From Lasioglossum baleicum (taxonomy: Eukaryota; Arthropoda; Insecta; Hymenoptera; Halictidae): DNA of 64,000 bases. The notes under the pieces were generated by a model. That model worked only from the letters and a program-made list of their open reading frames with translations, searched no databases and had not been told where the DNA came from. Positions 12,000-24,775 of the stretch are shown here, piece by piece. The stretch lies in the NCBI RefSeq assembly GCF_051020765.1, contig NC_134943.1, positions 6,882,001-6,946,000 of the forward strand, in the 5' to 3' direction. The translations under genes and the position numbers were made by a program. Position 1 is the first letter of the stretch. The number at the start of each line of letters is the position of its first letter.

Positions 12000-14900
12000 G
12001 TGAGTGTCTAATTTATGCATTTTCGTTCGCGACTTGTCCCAGAAGTCTTTCTACCACATGCGCGCGTGCGCGCGCTGCTCTAGAAAGCGGAAGTTCGGTA
12101 TAGTAACCCGGCTAGAGCGAGTTGGCTGGAGAAGCTATACGACCTTCCTTAAAGCGGAAGGTTCGCGGTAGAGCAAGGTCACGGTGAATACCGAGATCGT
12201 CCAACTTTAATCCCCCTCGGAAAATTCACGAACTCCACACTACACTTTTCTGCACTTTCACCTCATCCAGCGTCCACTGTCAAAAACAACTACCTTTAAA
12301 TTAATTATTCTGTGAAATAAATTTTAATTTTCTTCGACATACACTTCCTAGAGGTTTAAAAGAAGATATACAAGATCATAGAGAAGCATACTGTTGCACG
12401 GTCCCGTTTCATTTAATATAGCAACATTAAACCCTTTATTTCAGAGTGCTTTATAGCTTCGTTCGCAAGTACAGATCGTTAACGGGGAATTCCATGTCCG
12501 TTTGCTATTTCTTCTCGAGTCGTTTGTTTCTACGGTTCTCCGGTTTACAAGAGAACAGCGATAAAATCGTTTCGGCGTCAGCTTCAGGGTTTGTTTGCCG
12601 TTGGAGAAGCATGTCGCGCCCCTAACCGTCGTCCTTGATCCAGATACCGACGACCGTCTGCGTCACGCGTGTATCCGCCACCACGATCTCCACGAAATGA
12701 TCGCTCACGCGAGCCAGACTCGTTTTTCTTCCTTTCTTTCACGGGATCGCTTTACCTCGGGGACAGTGGCTAGTCCTTTCCGCCTCTTGCGTCCTCACGA
12801 CGTCCTACCCCAAATCCTTCCCGGAAAATCAATAGTCATTGCGTCCGACTATCTTCGTCCTAACTCGTGTCTCGTCCTGCAAAAAATTCAAGCCGCTCAA
12901 AAATTTGAGATGATGGTTAACTATTCAATTCTGAATTTAATGTGTACTTCATTTTTCAACCTCGAGCACCTCATCTACGTGATGATTATTCCTATTAAGA
13001 ATTATTTTTAACGCTTAAGTGAGCGTTCCCCATATAGACCAAAAGAATAAAAATGTATTTCTTGTCACCATTAATTTTAATGAATAGAAAATAATTTACG
13101 AATGTGTTATTAACTTCTTCTGAAAGTTCTTTTCCCTGTTTCATATTTCGTGTAGCTTCGGAAATAAATTTTTGGTCAGGGTTTGCCACAGTTGTCGAAC
13201 CTCCATCGAGTTTATGAAATTGTTCGGTTGCCAAGGGTTAGTTTCGCCAGTTTCTGGCATCGGGGGTGGAACGGGATTAGGATCGGTGACGCAAGCAGTT
13301 TTTTTAGGGTTAATCGTCGCCGGACAATGGGGGTGGAAGCGTTGCGGTAGGTCGATCGATGGGGAGGAAGGATACGAGGCCTATACGACGCAATATAAGG
13401 TTCACGCCACCGCGAAAGTGGAAAGAATTCTTTTGATGTTCTCTGGCAATGATTTACGACGGTGTCCTACGGTTTATGAGCCTCTTACACGCGCTGGAAA
13501 CCGCGGAGAGAATCGTCTGGCGCATTTTACCAGCGAGCGCAGTTTTAATCCTCCAGATATATATCTCTTCAGAAGAGATTCATTCAACTGCTTTACTGTT
13601 CCGCGAGACCTACATATGTGGGTCATTGACAGAACGAAGATTTTATGCATTCAGTGGCACGATTTCAGGCATAAACAATTGCTCTTAACTTCGCTCTGAA
13701 TATCATAATCTGGATCTACTCGGATCGCTTGTGGAAGTACTAAACATTTTAATGCGACTCTCTGAATACCTTGACTCGCATTTACAAGATACTGAAACTG
13801 TTTATTTGCTTTGTAATATCCCCGGTATCTCTATCTGCATATACATCACAAGTTAAATATAGTTACGCGCATGCATAATCACATAAATAAATAAATAAAC
13901 GCGGGAACAGCTGCAGCAACGAGTCACTGCGATGCGAGTTAATGCACGGATCATCGGGGTCAGGTTATAAAGTGCTTTTTATGAATATACATCGACTCGC
14001 GGAACGATACCGATGAATGACCGCGACTACATCGCGATTCTGAACGCGTTACCCACAATTCCCGTTCCGACGAGCGGGTCTGCGGCACGGAATGAGGGAA
14101 ATTGATGGATTACAAATTGATTTAACGACGCGGTCGTACGACCGGTGTAAATTCGGCTGATAACGAGGCAGATTACGTCGCGGGACGCGTGCGACAAAAT
14201 TACGGGGTGAAATCTACCCCCTGGCGAACAGTTTTTACCAATGCAGTTACCGTTCTGCAGCTGCAATTCGATTCACCTGCCATTCGCTCGGTCAAGGGAA
14301 TTCAGGTGCTGGAAAAAATGGTCCCTTTAGAAATTCTTTTTGACCAGACAGATACGTATTCAAACGATACGTCAAAGAATGTATAAAAATATCTCTCTCT
14401 CTCTCTTCCGTTCAAAAATTTCACCAGCCCACAAAAATGTTTTTAAAAAATCAGCTCGGACACCACCCTTCAAAGCATCGAATACGTAAAATGAATTTGC
14501 CAATCGGATAATCGCGAGGATCCACATTCGCAAAAATCCTAGCGTGTTCCGGCAGCCAGTAGATCTCTCCAACAACTCATGGCCCTTGTCCCTGACCTTC
14601 AAATTACCCTCCATCAGTTTAGAGCCGGTGCGCGCGACGTTGAAAAAAAGAATGAGGATGACTGGAGGAATAGCCGGCCGGTTCCCCCACGGAGTTCGGT
14701 AAGTGGCAGTGGCTCGAAACGAGCAACCATAACAGAGAGCCCACCCCATTATGCTTTTCGTCGGGCAGGACCTGCTGTTCGTGGGGGACGGTCCGCCGAA
14801 AAAAAACACACCGGCCTTTCGAAAAGGGGGTTAATTTGCGACTCGTGCGTAGTCCGAGGCTAGGATCGTGCGTTTCGCATTTTGTAAAATACCTAGGGTG

Positions 14901-15436
14901 GCTGAGGGGTTGGTACGGGGTGGGGAAGGGTTGTGGAGGAAAGAGTGCTTTTTTTACGTCTGGCTCTTTCGCGTAACCTTTCATCGCGTTGCTCGTGCAG
15001 TCTCGAGGAAGCTAGCCCCATAAAAGCAAAGCGTTCCGCCTCTCGTTCCCGGTCGTCCATGACGCCGCTCGCGTTATTTATTCTCCGCGGAGAGACCGCG
15101 GGGGAGGGGCTACGCTTTATTAAGAGCAACAATGGACACGCGGAGGCAACCCCGCGGCTTTACAGGCCAAAGCGTAAACCGCCCCCACCCCGATTTCCTT
15201 TCATTCGGGCCCGCGAGACGAATCGGCCAAGCTGGATTTTCCAGCTGTGAAAAGCCGGCTCGCGTTTCAACCCCCTCTGTGACACCCCCACGGAAAACAC
15301 CCCCCTCCCGGAGCGGTTTCCGCGGAGATTGTCGTTGGCTGTTGCGATAAGCCCTTCTGACCACTTTGAATACTGCTCAAACCACCCCCTTCGTTTTTTT
15401 TTACCGCGTCCCAAGCCTCCGGTTTTATGTTTATCG
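12000..15436. other. Intron or intergenic, no supported gene
   Basis: This stretch follows the donor of the 11903-11999 exon. It includes an imperfect hairpin near 12142-12170 and GC-rich, CT-containing DNA from about 14600 to 15400. Several short frames exist (for example plus strand 13172-13699 and minus strand 12995-13234), but none has a recognisable domain or start context that I trust. Confidence 0.45.
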
Positions 15437-15700
15437 GTGGTTCGAATGGATGTTCGAGGGTGGAAGTCGATCGATTATTTTTTAAGAGTTTGCACTTTGA
15501 ATTACGTCCGCTTAGAGGTGCTTTACAATTTTTATTTTTCGAGATATTGCAGGGGGTGTGAGCAGACTGTCAACTCCCTGATTTCGACCTGTAGGTGGTT
15601 CTAATACAAATTTAGGGGTGAATGTTGTTCGATTATTTTTGAAGAGTTTACCGTTCGAATTACATTTACGAATTTATTTTTGTAGATATCGTGACGAATA
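15437..15700 (+). repeat. Degenerate tandem duplication, about 158-bp period
   Basis: GTGGTTCGAATGG at 15437, followed by TCGATTATTTTTTAAGAG and TTGAATTACGTCC, is matched at 15595 by GTGGTTCTAATAC, TCGATTATTTTTGAAGAG and TCGAATTACATTT. The second unit appears to break off near 15700. Divergence of roughly a quarter of positions suggests an old duplication. Confidence 0.7.
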
Positions 15701-16689
15701 TATGATACCCTCACTGTTCTATATAACGCAACGAATCACAAGACAACTATCCAACGAGGGTGCCAACAGTCGATTTCCATCGCTCTCCAAAGTTCCACCG
15801 CGTCTCCTCGGGTTTCGCGATGTTAGGGAGGGAATGGCGCTGAAGTGGAAGTGTCCCGGCGTTACTTAGCTTCCGAAGGCTGGTTCCCATGGTACCAAAG
15901 ACCCATTCTCTCCAGGGACATTAATAATATATGACTTCACCGAATCGGTATGCTCCCGTGAGTGAGGCTGGAAACGAGTCGTGTTTCTGCCGCAGTCCCC
16001 GGATTATCGTGCTCGGTACAGTCGAGATAGTCACGTTTTCTGCCGAGTATATTACACACAGTCTTCCGCGAGCACCGTCCACTTGTTCACCATGGTTATT
16101 CTTTCTATCGCGCTTCCGTTTATTTTTATTTTGGATCCGTACAGAGGTACGAGTTTCAGGGGCGCGCTTTCAGTTTCGAATAATCTCTGCCCGCTCGATA
16201 GCAACCCCCTATCGTTCAACCCTTTCGCTCTATATCGAGGGTTGGCCGGGGCCTTTCTGCACGCCACGAATCACAGAATGCAAGGTTTGCCTTTTGCACG
16301 TTGAATACCGATATGCAGCCACCCCGGCCCGCGTTTACGTCGCTTTTAAAACCGGGGATTGCCGGCGTGAATTGGAAATCATGGCCGATCTCTCTCTCTC
16401 TCTCTCTCTCTGCCTCTCTGCCTCTCTTCGTCTTCTCTCCATTCGCTCGTTCCCTCTACGGAAAACCCTCTCCTGTCCTGTTGGAGGGTGGTTTCGCTCT
16501 CTCGTTCCCGGCAAATCGTTCCGCACCCTCTTCCGAGCGGGCGCTCGCGATTCGTTAAAGTATGATCGTAGGTTATTATTACTCTCCGCGCAGTATCTCT
16601 TGTTTATACGGAACGGGGCCGCCAGCGCTGCGGGGAGCCTGCGGTACGCTGCAACACGATGCAGGAGCTTTGAGCGCGTCCAGTAATCA

Positions 16690-16917
16690 ATGTCGTTCCT
16701 GCACTCCGTGTTATGGTTCTTCGTATCTTTCGCTTTCACAAGCGTGCCGCATACGGGCACCGAGAGTAATGAAAGCGCCGAAATTATATATGCGGTGCAA
16801 TTATTCTTCGTGCCCCAAGTTTCATTGCAATTTTATTTCGCAAACAGCAGCGACACTGGCCAACTTAACGTTTTTGTCGTTCTAACTGTAAAAGGTATAA
16901 GAATGATTTTTATGTAG
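16690..16917 (+). CDS. Weak candidate: short ORF with signal-peptide-like start
   Basis: A 75-codon frame whose first 18 or so residues (MSFLHSVLWFFVSFAFTS) look like a secretory signal. It is followed by an acidic segment, then a V/F/Y-rich segment containing a glycosylation-type NSS. There is a possible donor (AAAG then GTATAAG) near 16894, so this could be a first exon rather than a complete gene. No family is recognised, there is no downstream exon I can tie to it, and the frame could be chance. It is kept because its composition differs from the arginine/serine-rich spurious frames around it. Confidence 0.2.
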   Translation: MSFLHSVLWFFVSFAFTSVPHTGTESNESAEIIYAVQLFFVPQVSLQFYFANSSDTGQLNVFVVLTVKGIRMIFM

Positions 16918-19900
16918 ATCGGTTGTTTACTCTCTCCCGGGAACAGGCCGTGTTCGTAGCACAGTCGGACGTTTCACTGGGACGGGTTAAAAATCGCGGA
17001 TCATTACGTTCCTCCGCGGCTGATTTATAGCCGGCTCACGTGGGTGTCCATCGGCGTCGCGGTATCGCTTTTACAGCCGTAATTCCAGGTCGTCCGTGCG
17101 GACAAAAGGTTCAAGAGCCTCGTGGCCCTTTTAAAGAACGCGCAGACGTGTCCGAGGTCGTTGCGAGGCAATACCCTCTCTTTCACTCTGGCGACACGCC
17201 ACCCTGATCTTCCCGAAGGACGCTGCCTAACACCGGACAATAAATCGGGCTTGAGGAGCGATGGAAATGGGAAAGTGGCGTGCCGCGGTGCAGTTACTCT
17301 CCCGGCCGCTTATAGATCTGGGTGTGGCCGCGGTCTGTTCCGGTGTTTGTTTGAGCTGTCGTCCCTGCAAGTGCGCCGAACTCGCTCCCGTTCGACCACC
17401 GGCAGCCGCCGGTATGTAATTTGGATGCCTGCCCTATCGCGTGCAACGCTGCGAAATGTTTAGACCCCCGTATCGGCCCGCGGTTTGCATTCCTTCGCAA
17501 ATCCGCAACTCGAGTACCCAGCCCGCGCTCTCCACGCTCCGAGGAATCGATTTTTCTCCCGCCTCTTTGCGTAGAAACTATACCCCGTTTCGTAAAAGTG
17601 TAGACAGTAGAGATAGTTGACGAGACTATTTAACTAAATAAATGCACCGTGGGCGATGCGAAAAGACAATCGATCTCCCGATGCAACGACGTAATAGTGT
17701 ACTGTACTTTCTGACAGGATGATGCGTTTTGACGGCAGCAGAGATCGCGGCTCGCCGCGGTAAAAATATTTTGTCCGCGGGAACAAGAAGCCTCCTCGAC
17801 TCGCGAGAGGTTCGCCAGTAGAGTTCTGAATGGCACTCGTGGCCGAGGGAGCGGAGATTAATTAAAAGGACGACGTCGAAAACCTTTTGCCGCGATTCAA
17901 CCGCTTCTGCACTCGGGCTCTCGAGGTGTACTCCCTCTCTTTCTCTCTCCCTTTAGCCTCTGCCTCCTTTCCTCCCCTTTCCTGTCCGTCTTCAGGCTCC
18001 TTTTTCTCCTGTTCCCTCGTACCTCGCCGATGCTCGTTCAGTCGATTCGATGGACATTGATTCCCAATGAACTGACGCTGATATACGACATCGGGCTCGA
18101 CCACTCGAAGCTAATAGGAAACGCCAGCCGGAATTTATTGTGCACCGTGTACCCCGGTGGATATCGATGTCACCGGCGCCTTCTCTCTCGCCAGAGAGAA
18201 GAGAGAAGAGAGAGAGAGAGAACCGGTAACCGCTAAGGAGAGATATCGGGAGAGATTGACCGTATCGAGTTTTTGCCACGGCTAGGGAAATCGATTCTGT
18301 GGGAGTTGATCGTTTTTACGGCGAACCATCGCACTCTCCTCCGGAGAAATATATTTTTTTTTCTCTCGAACCCCGCGACGAGCTTCCACGAAAGTTTACA
18401 GACTTGTTTGATCACGCTTTAGCTACATGCATGAATTTTTATATCAAGCTATCATCGTGTTTCGTGAAGCTCTCTTATCCAGATCGCTCGGAAAAAATTT
18501 CAGAACTGCACCTTTGATGGTAAACCTTTAAATTCAAGCGGAAATCGCGCACTGCCGCGTGTCTCTCGAATACCCAAGATTAGACGATATTGGCTATTAG
18601 CGTATCGACTCCGCCCCCAGCCCTTCAGCATGGCGAATTTCACCGCTAGCGTGGCGAGATCCGTGTTATTCCTAAGATAGTTTCTAAGTAATATAATCCG
18701 GACGCGTTTGCCCCTCGCCGGCGGCGGCGTTGATTAAATTCAGAGGCTGGGAAACGATGGACGCGGAAGTTCGGTCGGTCGAGTTTCTCGCAAGCCGGTT
18801 TCGGGGGCTGGGTCTCCTAATTTCGTTACGTAGCCGAGAGTACACGGCGTATCGGTGTCGGGAGCGGCTGTTCCTCCGCGGCCTTTCGGTTTCCGTCCAA
18901 GTTTGATTGAATTCTACCTTCGGGACGCTTTTGGGGGAGATTGCGCTCGCGGTTCTGTTCTATTTCCGCTTCAGGAGCCCCAGACAATCGCGCGGCGATC
19001 GAAATCTTCGACCTGGACACTCGAAACTCGCTCGATCTAAAAATCATCCGCTAGAATTCAAAAAGATTTAATTGTATCGATCAGAACTTCTTTGTCGTTT
19101 TAGTAACTTTCGAATACACTTACGTATATTCTCGGAGGCTGAATAATTCAGTAAGGGTAGCACGAGCAATATAATCTTCAGATTTTCCATTTTGACCGAC
19201 GCGGAGTTATGAAAGCGGAGTTGCTCTGTCAACCGGTTATCGATTTAAATCACGCCCACGGCGGCTAATTCGGCCAGGCAATTATTGAAAGATCTCGCGT
19301 GGGCTCTCGCACGCACGTGCGTTCGCAGAGAGTTGCGTATCCGATAGAAAGGAGTCGGTCTCTCGAGGGTGCCGCTCTCTTTCTCTCTCTGTCTCTTTGC
19401 TTGTCCCGTTCTTCGCCCTCTCCGTCCCGCCTTTATTCTTTTTTTCTTTTTTGTTCCCTGATGGGTACATTTTGTGTGTTAACCCTCGTTCCAGGCTCGA
19501 CTCGCGGCGCGCACAATGGAGCTTTGCATTAAAGGTCATTAGCTTAAACGTTCGCCTTCCTGTTGCGCAACCCGCGCAATTCACCGGCCCGTTGCTCGCG
19601 ACCGAGCGCATTTCAGACAGAAATAATTGTGTCGATTTTTTCGTTCGACCGCCTCCTCCGCCTCGCTTGCTCTGCTTGCTCGTTGCCGGGCAATTCCTCT
19701 TTCCGCTTCTGTGCAGCCGCGACCTTTCAGCGAACCTCCCTCCACCCTTTCTCTCTTGCGCTGTCGAATTTTTGCATTTTCTTCGGCAGACTTCCGAGGT
19801 AATTTACTTTGCATCTTTTTTATTTTCAATTAAAAAATTAGTAGACACTTACGGACCCACTTTAATGTATCCACCATTCAGAGCTCAACAAATTGAACAG

Positions 19901-22900
19901 CGGCTTCTAGATTTCTTGTTAGTCAAGGGTCAATGCTGATCATTCGCTTCCGAGGTGAACTAAAATGATTTCGCGCTGCTGTGAGTTTTTTGATGGAGCA
20001 CATGATCGATTTCTGCCGTAAGAGGAAGCTGTGGCCGTTCGCAACCGACCTTGGAATTCATCCCTAAACCGGGATAAGTCGAGACTGGCTCCCTTGAGGG
20101 CCACGACCTACCTCACTCGGATCGATGCAAGATAGCCCCATGCTTTTCTCGCCCCATGTCACGCATACCACTATTTTTGGCCCTGAACTTGATGTACCTA
20201 AACGACCGGCTTTTTCCGTGGTCGGGAGAGAATACGGGAAGCCAGGAGAAGAGTGACGTCAGCCCCGCCACTTCTGCTTGTTTCCGGTACAATCTCGATT
20301 CAAACAGATTCTCTGGAGATTTTAAGATTTCTGCAATGATTAGTCAGACGTTTACAGCCTCGATCTCTAGGTGTAAAATAATATTAGTTTTTCGTACTCG
20401 ATCGCAGTTAGTTGAGTATGAAAATGCATAAACGCAACGTAACTACAAGTATAGTGCAATTTTAGACTTCTTTTCTTGATAAAAAGCAGTAATGGCACTT
20501 TAGGCGTCGTCTGACTCGCTTTGAAGCAATCATACCTCGATTTCTCCGCGACATCATACTCAATTACATTGATTACCGATAACTAATAGAAGAATCGCGG
20601 GACGAGGCTTTCTCTTCGTTGTCAACCTCGTTAGACGGCGATCCAAAGAACTTTCCTCCTACGACGATTACTCTATGCACATTCGCATTTCATGGAAATT
20701 CAATTGTCAATCAATCGTGCTTTTCCTGCGAAGCGTTACCCGCCGTTATTATACTACACATCTTGCTAATAATAGCAATGCCACACTGAAGTGATATATC
20801 CAACTGTTTTACATTCTACCTATTCATTTTCTCGCTGGTAGAAACTGGAATATCCAATTTCAGATAAATACAATTAAGACTTCGCCACCAAAATTGCAAT
20901 CCTCTTCAACGACTCCACCAATTGTAAATTTCCTCCAAACCAGTTCTTTCAATTCAACGAAGCGAAAAAATCAACAGATCCATGCATCATTTCTCGTTGT
21001 TTGGGTCGAGCGAAGGGAGTAGATTAATGCGAGAATGTCTCGATTGCTATCCCCGTGGCAATTTGTGGTCGTTTCCGGAATTCCATTTCCGCGAGAGCTC
21101 TGACAAATCGGTCGCTGCGGGAACTCGTTGCAAAAGAAACAACGAACCTACTGAGGAGATGAAGATGGCAAGAGAGTATCAGAGAGAGAGAGACAGAGAG
21201 AGGAGAGTGCCACGTCATAATCGACGAGACAAATGTCACGCTTCCGGTGGCCACGGTGGCCCCGAGAGTTTCTAACCTAACCCCGGAGCAAAAAGAAGCC
21301 TCGCGAACGCCGGGGACCGGGCCAACGAAGACGAAGGGGGATCTCTCGACGTGGACGACTGGCTCTGGTCGAAAGTAATGGTCGTGGTCGTTTGAGCTTC
21401 CGTTCTCGCGGACGCATTATATCGGCTGCCGACGAAACGCGTCTCTCGACCCGCCTTTTACGGGCTTCCCTTCTCGCTCGACCGGCTTTCTTCTCTTCTT
21501 AAACGGGAAAACCTTCGTCCTCCCTTCGACTCTCTTTTTTCTCTTCCCTCTCTCTCCCTCGTTCCCGTGCCTCTCTCTCTTGGCTGTTAATCGAGAGAAC
21601 GCTCGAAGCGTACGCGCACCACTCGACTCTTTTCATTAAGTTGGTCCCTTTCAGCGCCGACCGATTTCTATGGCACTGGGCCACAGAGAAAACCCACCGC
21701 TAATTATTTCTTTCAATAATTGCGACCTCTCACCCCATTCGCCCGCTCTCTGTCTCTCCCTCCTCTCCTGCTCTCCCTGTCTCTCCTGTCCACGGTATGG
21801 GTCCGAGTGGAACGGTTTTCGTTCGTTGTAACCCGCTCGAGGATCCTGTAATTGCCTCGAGGGTGGCTTTTTCCCTTGAATCCTCTTTGCAGTCACGGTT
21901 TTTGGGATTCTGCTCTTGCCTCCTTCCGGAGGACGATTTTAGGTGAATTGGAGGAATTAGGGACTGTTAATGATGAAGAGATGTCGACGATGCCACCCGC
22001 ATTACGATTTTTATGAAAAATGCGCGGAAAGTATTTTCTTAGAAATAGAAAACTGTCCGGAGTATGTATTTCAACTATACTTGTACTTTTTTACCATTCG
22101 GAGAAAGCTGATTTTTCCGCAAGAGTATTGTCTTCGTAGAAATGGATCGTAGGAGATCAAGAATCCTCTCTCGTAGGGGTGGGCCTTTGTAGCGTCACCT
22201 CGAATGAATCTCTCTCCGGTGAAAGTGAGGAGACTTTTGTACTTGTAAATGTAATTTCGTCTAACGCAGGTCGCTTTGTTGGCTCGTCCTCCCCGATTGC
22301 GATTAATTCATGAAGAAAAATCGCGCACGGGAAAGCAGATACCACAAGGTGGTTTCACGTTAACGCGAACCGTAGGATCTTCCGCGCGAGCGGGTTGGAA
22401 AAATGTTTCTCTGCTCGGCCACTCTGCCAGGCTTTAATTAAAATGTCTGGACGGTGGTGCGGCTGGTTTCTCTGTTGTGCTGCGAAATTATTTTTATTAA
22501 ATTATATAGCGGAGTCTAAGAAAATTCGCATGAAAATCCTCATTTCATGTATCGCAGGACATTTGAGATCTTCTACATTTATGACGAAAATGAGTAAATT
22601 AAATGTGAAATAACAGAAACATTTAATATTTTAAAAAATAATGTTCTACTACTGTTAGCTTGTTAAAATTCTTAAGAGACGAATTAAATGTCTATGTAGT
22701 TCCTGTATATTGCGATTAATGTTGAACATTTTTATTTTTAAAATTGCCCCCCATTTTAACTCGCGTTGCGACACTAAAAAATTAGCACAATACATCGTAC
22801 AGTATTGACAAAATTCCAATTTACCGTCATAATGTAATATAACAACACCAAAGCGCAGTGATTACCCGTTTCATCAACGTGAGAGTTTGATCAAACATTT

Positions 22901-23130
22901 TACTCGTGGATCGAAATTGAAGTGGTAGGTCGTGCGAACGAGGTCTAAAATCATGTTCCCGAGCGAGGGACTATAATCGGCGGATCGTGGATTGCCGTGT
23001 GCGAAGATCGAGCTTGTCGATTTGCTTTCGATTACAACTTTTCAATTTTCTCGCCGCGTATCTTTCGCCGTTTCTTGCGTCACGTTGGAGAAAGCTACAT
23101 AAGAAGTGCACACACGTCTCCCTCTCCCTC

Positions 23131-23161
<31 letters not shown>

Positions 23162-23974
23162 GTGGATTACATTATAGTAGACTTCCAAGTCGGACGTTAC
23201 CCTGATCCGATCCAAGGTGCGACTATCCCCGGGTCGACGACCAAGCCTTTTTCTCGTTCTTCGAATCTCCTGGGCGACGCATAAATTCGCCATTTTTTCC
23301 CTGAATCTTTCTCCAGCACACCCCCTTCCTTCCTATTTTTCCGGTGGTTCGATCCTTTTGGCCGTCAGCGAGAAAATGGAAATAAAATCCCGTTATGGAA
23401 ATGGGAGACATCGGCTTCCTTGATGCCCGTTACGATACGCTCCCAACCCCCGCCCACGCGACCCCTAGAATACGATTGCTATGACCATCGCGATTGTTTC
23501 CCTGCCGGCGATTTTACCGAGGATTTTTCGGTAGAAATATCCGCCGGAATTTCCTGTTTAGCCGTCTACGACGTTTACTTATGGCAACCCATTTTGCGGT
23601 ACACTTAAACCGCCCTCTATACCGTCTTACTTCTTCGAATCGCCTTTTAACCCTCCGTCTGCAAATTCTGGACTGTTTCTGCACGGATTCGGCGTAGCAA
23701 TCGGCCTGAAGATCTTTTCGAAAATTCCTAAAATCCATTGTATGTATTAAGATTCTGTAGTGAGAGTACTTGTGGGAAAATCGTCGAAATCGTTGATTTG
23801 AGCAATATTATTTAACAACGCGGGTGCATTCGCGCCCGAGCGCATCCCTTAGTGTATTCCCACCCCGAACGTCGGTATTCCGAGTAATTATCGAGGAACA
23901 GAGCGTAGAACGAGCAGAAACGTATTATCGCGGGACACACGGTTCCCAGCCGGTCGTATTACTTTCCCTTTCTA

Positions 23975-23977
<3 letters not shown>

Positions 23978-24010
<33 letters not shown>
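23978..24010. repeat. (CT)n microsatellite
   Basis: A pure CT run of about 33 bases within a longer pyrimidine-rich stretch on the plus strand. Confidence 0.95.
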
Positions 24011-24015
<5 letters not shown>

Positions 24016-24437
24016 CCTTCTTCTCCTCTTCCTTCCCCTTTGTCCCCGGGTGTCTTTGTCCGGGCCATCGTCTGTACCCGTCGGCTTTTTCCTTGTCGGT
24101 CGTCTGCTCTCTCCCCCAGGAAAACCGAGCCAGGATCCCCGATAGAGAAATAGTTGGAATACGAGACGGTGATTTGCTTCTTTCCCGCGCGATCGATCGA
24201 TTTGTCCATCGTTCCTCTCTCCCTCCTTTTTTCTTTCACTTTTTTTTGCGGCATTCTCGTGCACCCTGGGGCGATATAATATTCTCTTTCCACCGCTTTG
24301 TCCGCGTCGCTGCCTCCGCCGAATGGCAAACTCGGTTTCACCTGGAAAACAAGCCACAAGTAAACTATGAACGGGAACTTGGGAACGTTGGAGCGAACGC
24401 GTGGATTCGAATTGCCCCGTGAGGCTGTTGCTTCCCG

Positions 24438-24775
24438 GAGCTGCGAAGCCACGCCTACTCGGGGCAATTTATTAAAGACGCGGATAGATAATTTGTTATC
24501 ACACATCAGTTTCCTAGTTGAGATAAAGTGAAAACTAAATTAGTGGTTATGAAAAGTGAGAGTGTACTGATTCAATTAGAGCTTTAAGACACTGGTCCGG
24601 GTCTGGGAAAATTTAGAGCAACGAAGCCACGCCTACTCGAGGGAATCTATACGGTGAGAGGTAGACACATAATTGTCTATCATCAATTTTCTATCAGAGA
24701 CAAATTAAAATGTAACTAGTGGTTATGGAACCATGAGCTGATGTTGAAGCTAAGAACAATGAAGCCACGCCCACG
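24438..24775 (+). repeat. Three-copy degenerate tandem repeat with GAAGCCACGCC core
   Basis: The core GAAGCCACGCCTACTC occurs at 24445 and 24623, and GAAGCCACGCCCACGAG at 24761, spaced about 178 and 138 bp apart. Sequence after each core is partly alike: a GTGGTTATG motif follows the first two at similar distance. The same core is found three times in inverse orientation at 50448-50780. The core contains CCACGCC, a GC-box/KLF-type motif. No open frame links the copies. Confidence 0.75.

Larger units (their letters stand above)
15701..24437. other. Gene-poor stretch with CT tracts
   Basis: GC-rich DNA with CT/GA microsatellites (about 16388-16411, 18183-18221, 23120-23150 and 23978-24010) and an AT-rich island at about 22600-22850. 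Long frames such as 15931-16686 and 19397-19939 run across CT repeats and look like artefacts. The one frame with a plausible signal peptide (16690-16917) is listed separately. Confidence 0.45.

Noticed and set aside
12995..13234. 79-codon minus-strand frame starting MATEQFHKLDGGS
   Set aside because: Its composition is protein-like, but I recognise no family, the C-terminal half is hydrophobic AT-rich translation, and there is no splice evidence.
15931..16686. 251-codon open frame on the plus strand
   Set aside because: It runs across a CT microsatellite (LSLSLSL), has no domain and no splice or start support, and its composition follows local GC and pyrimidine bias.
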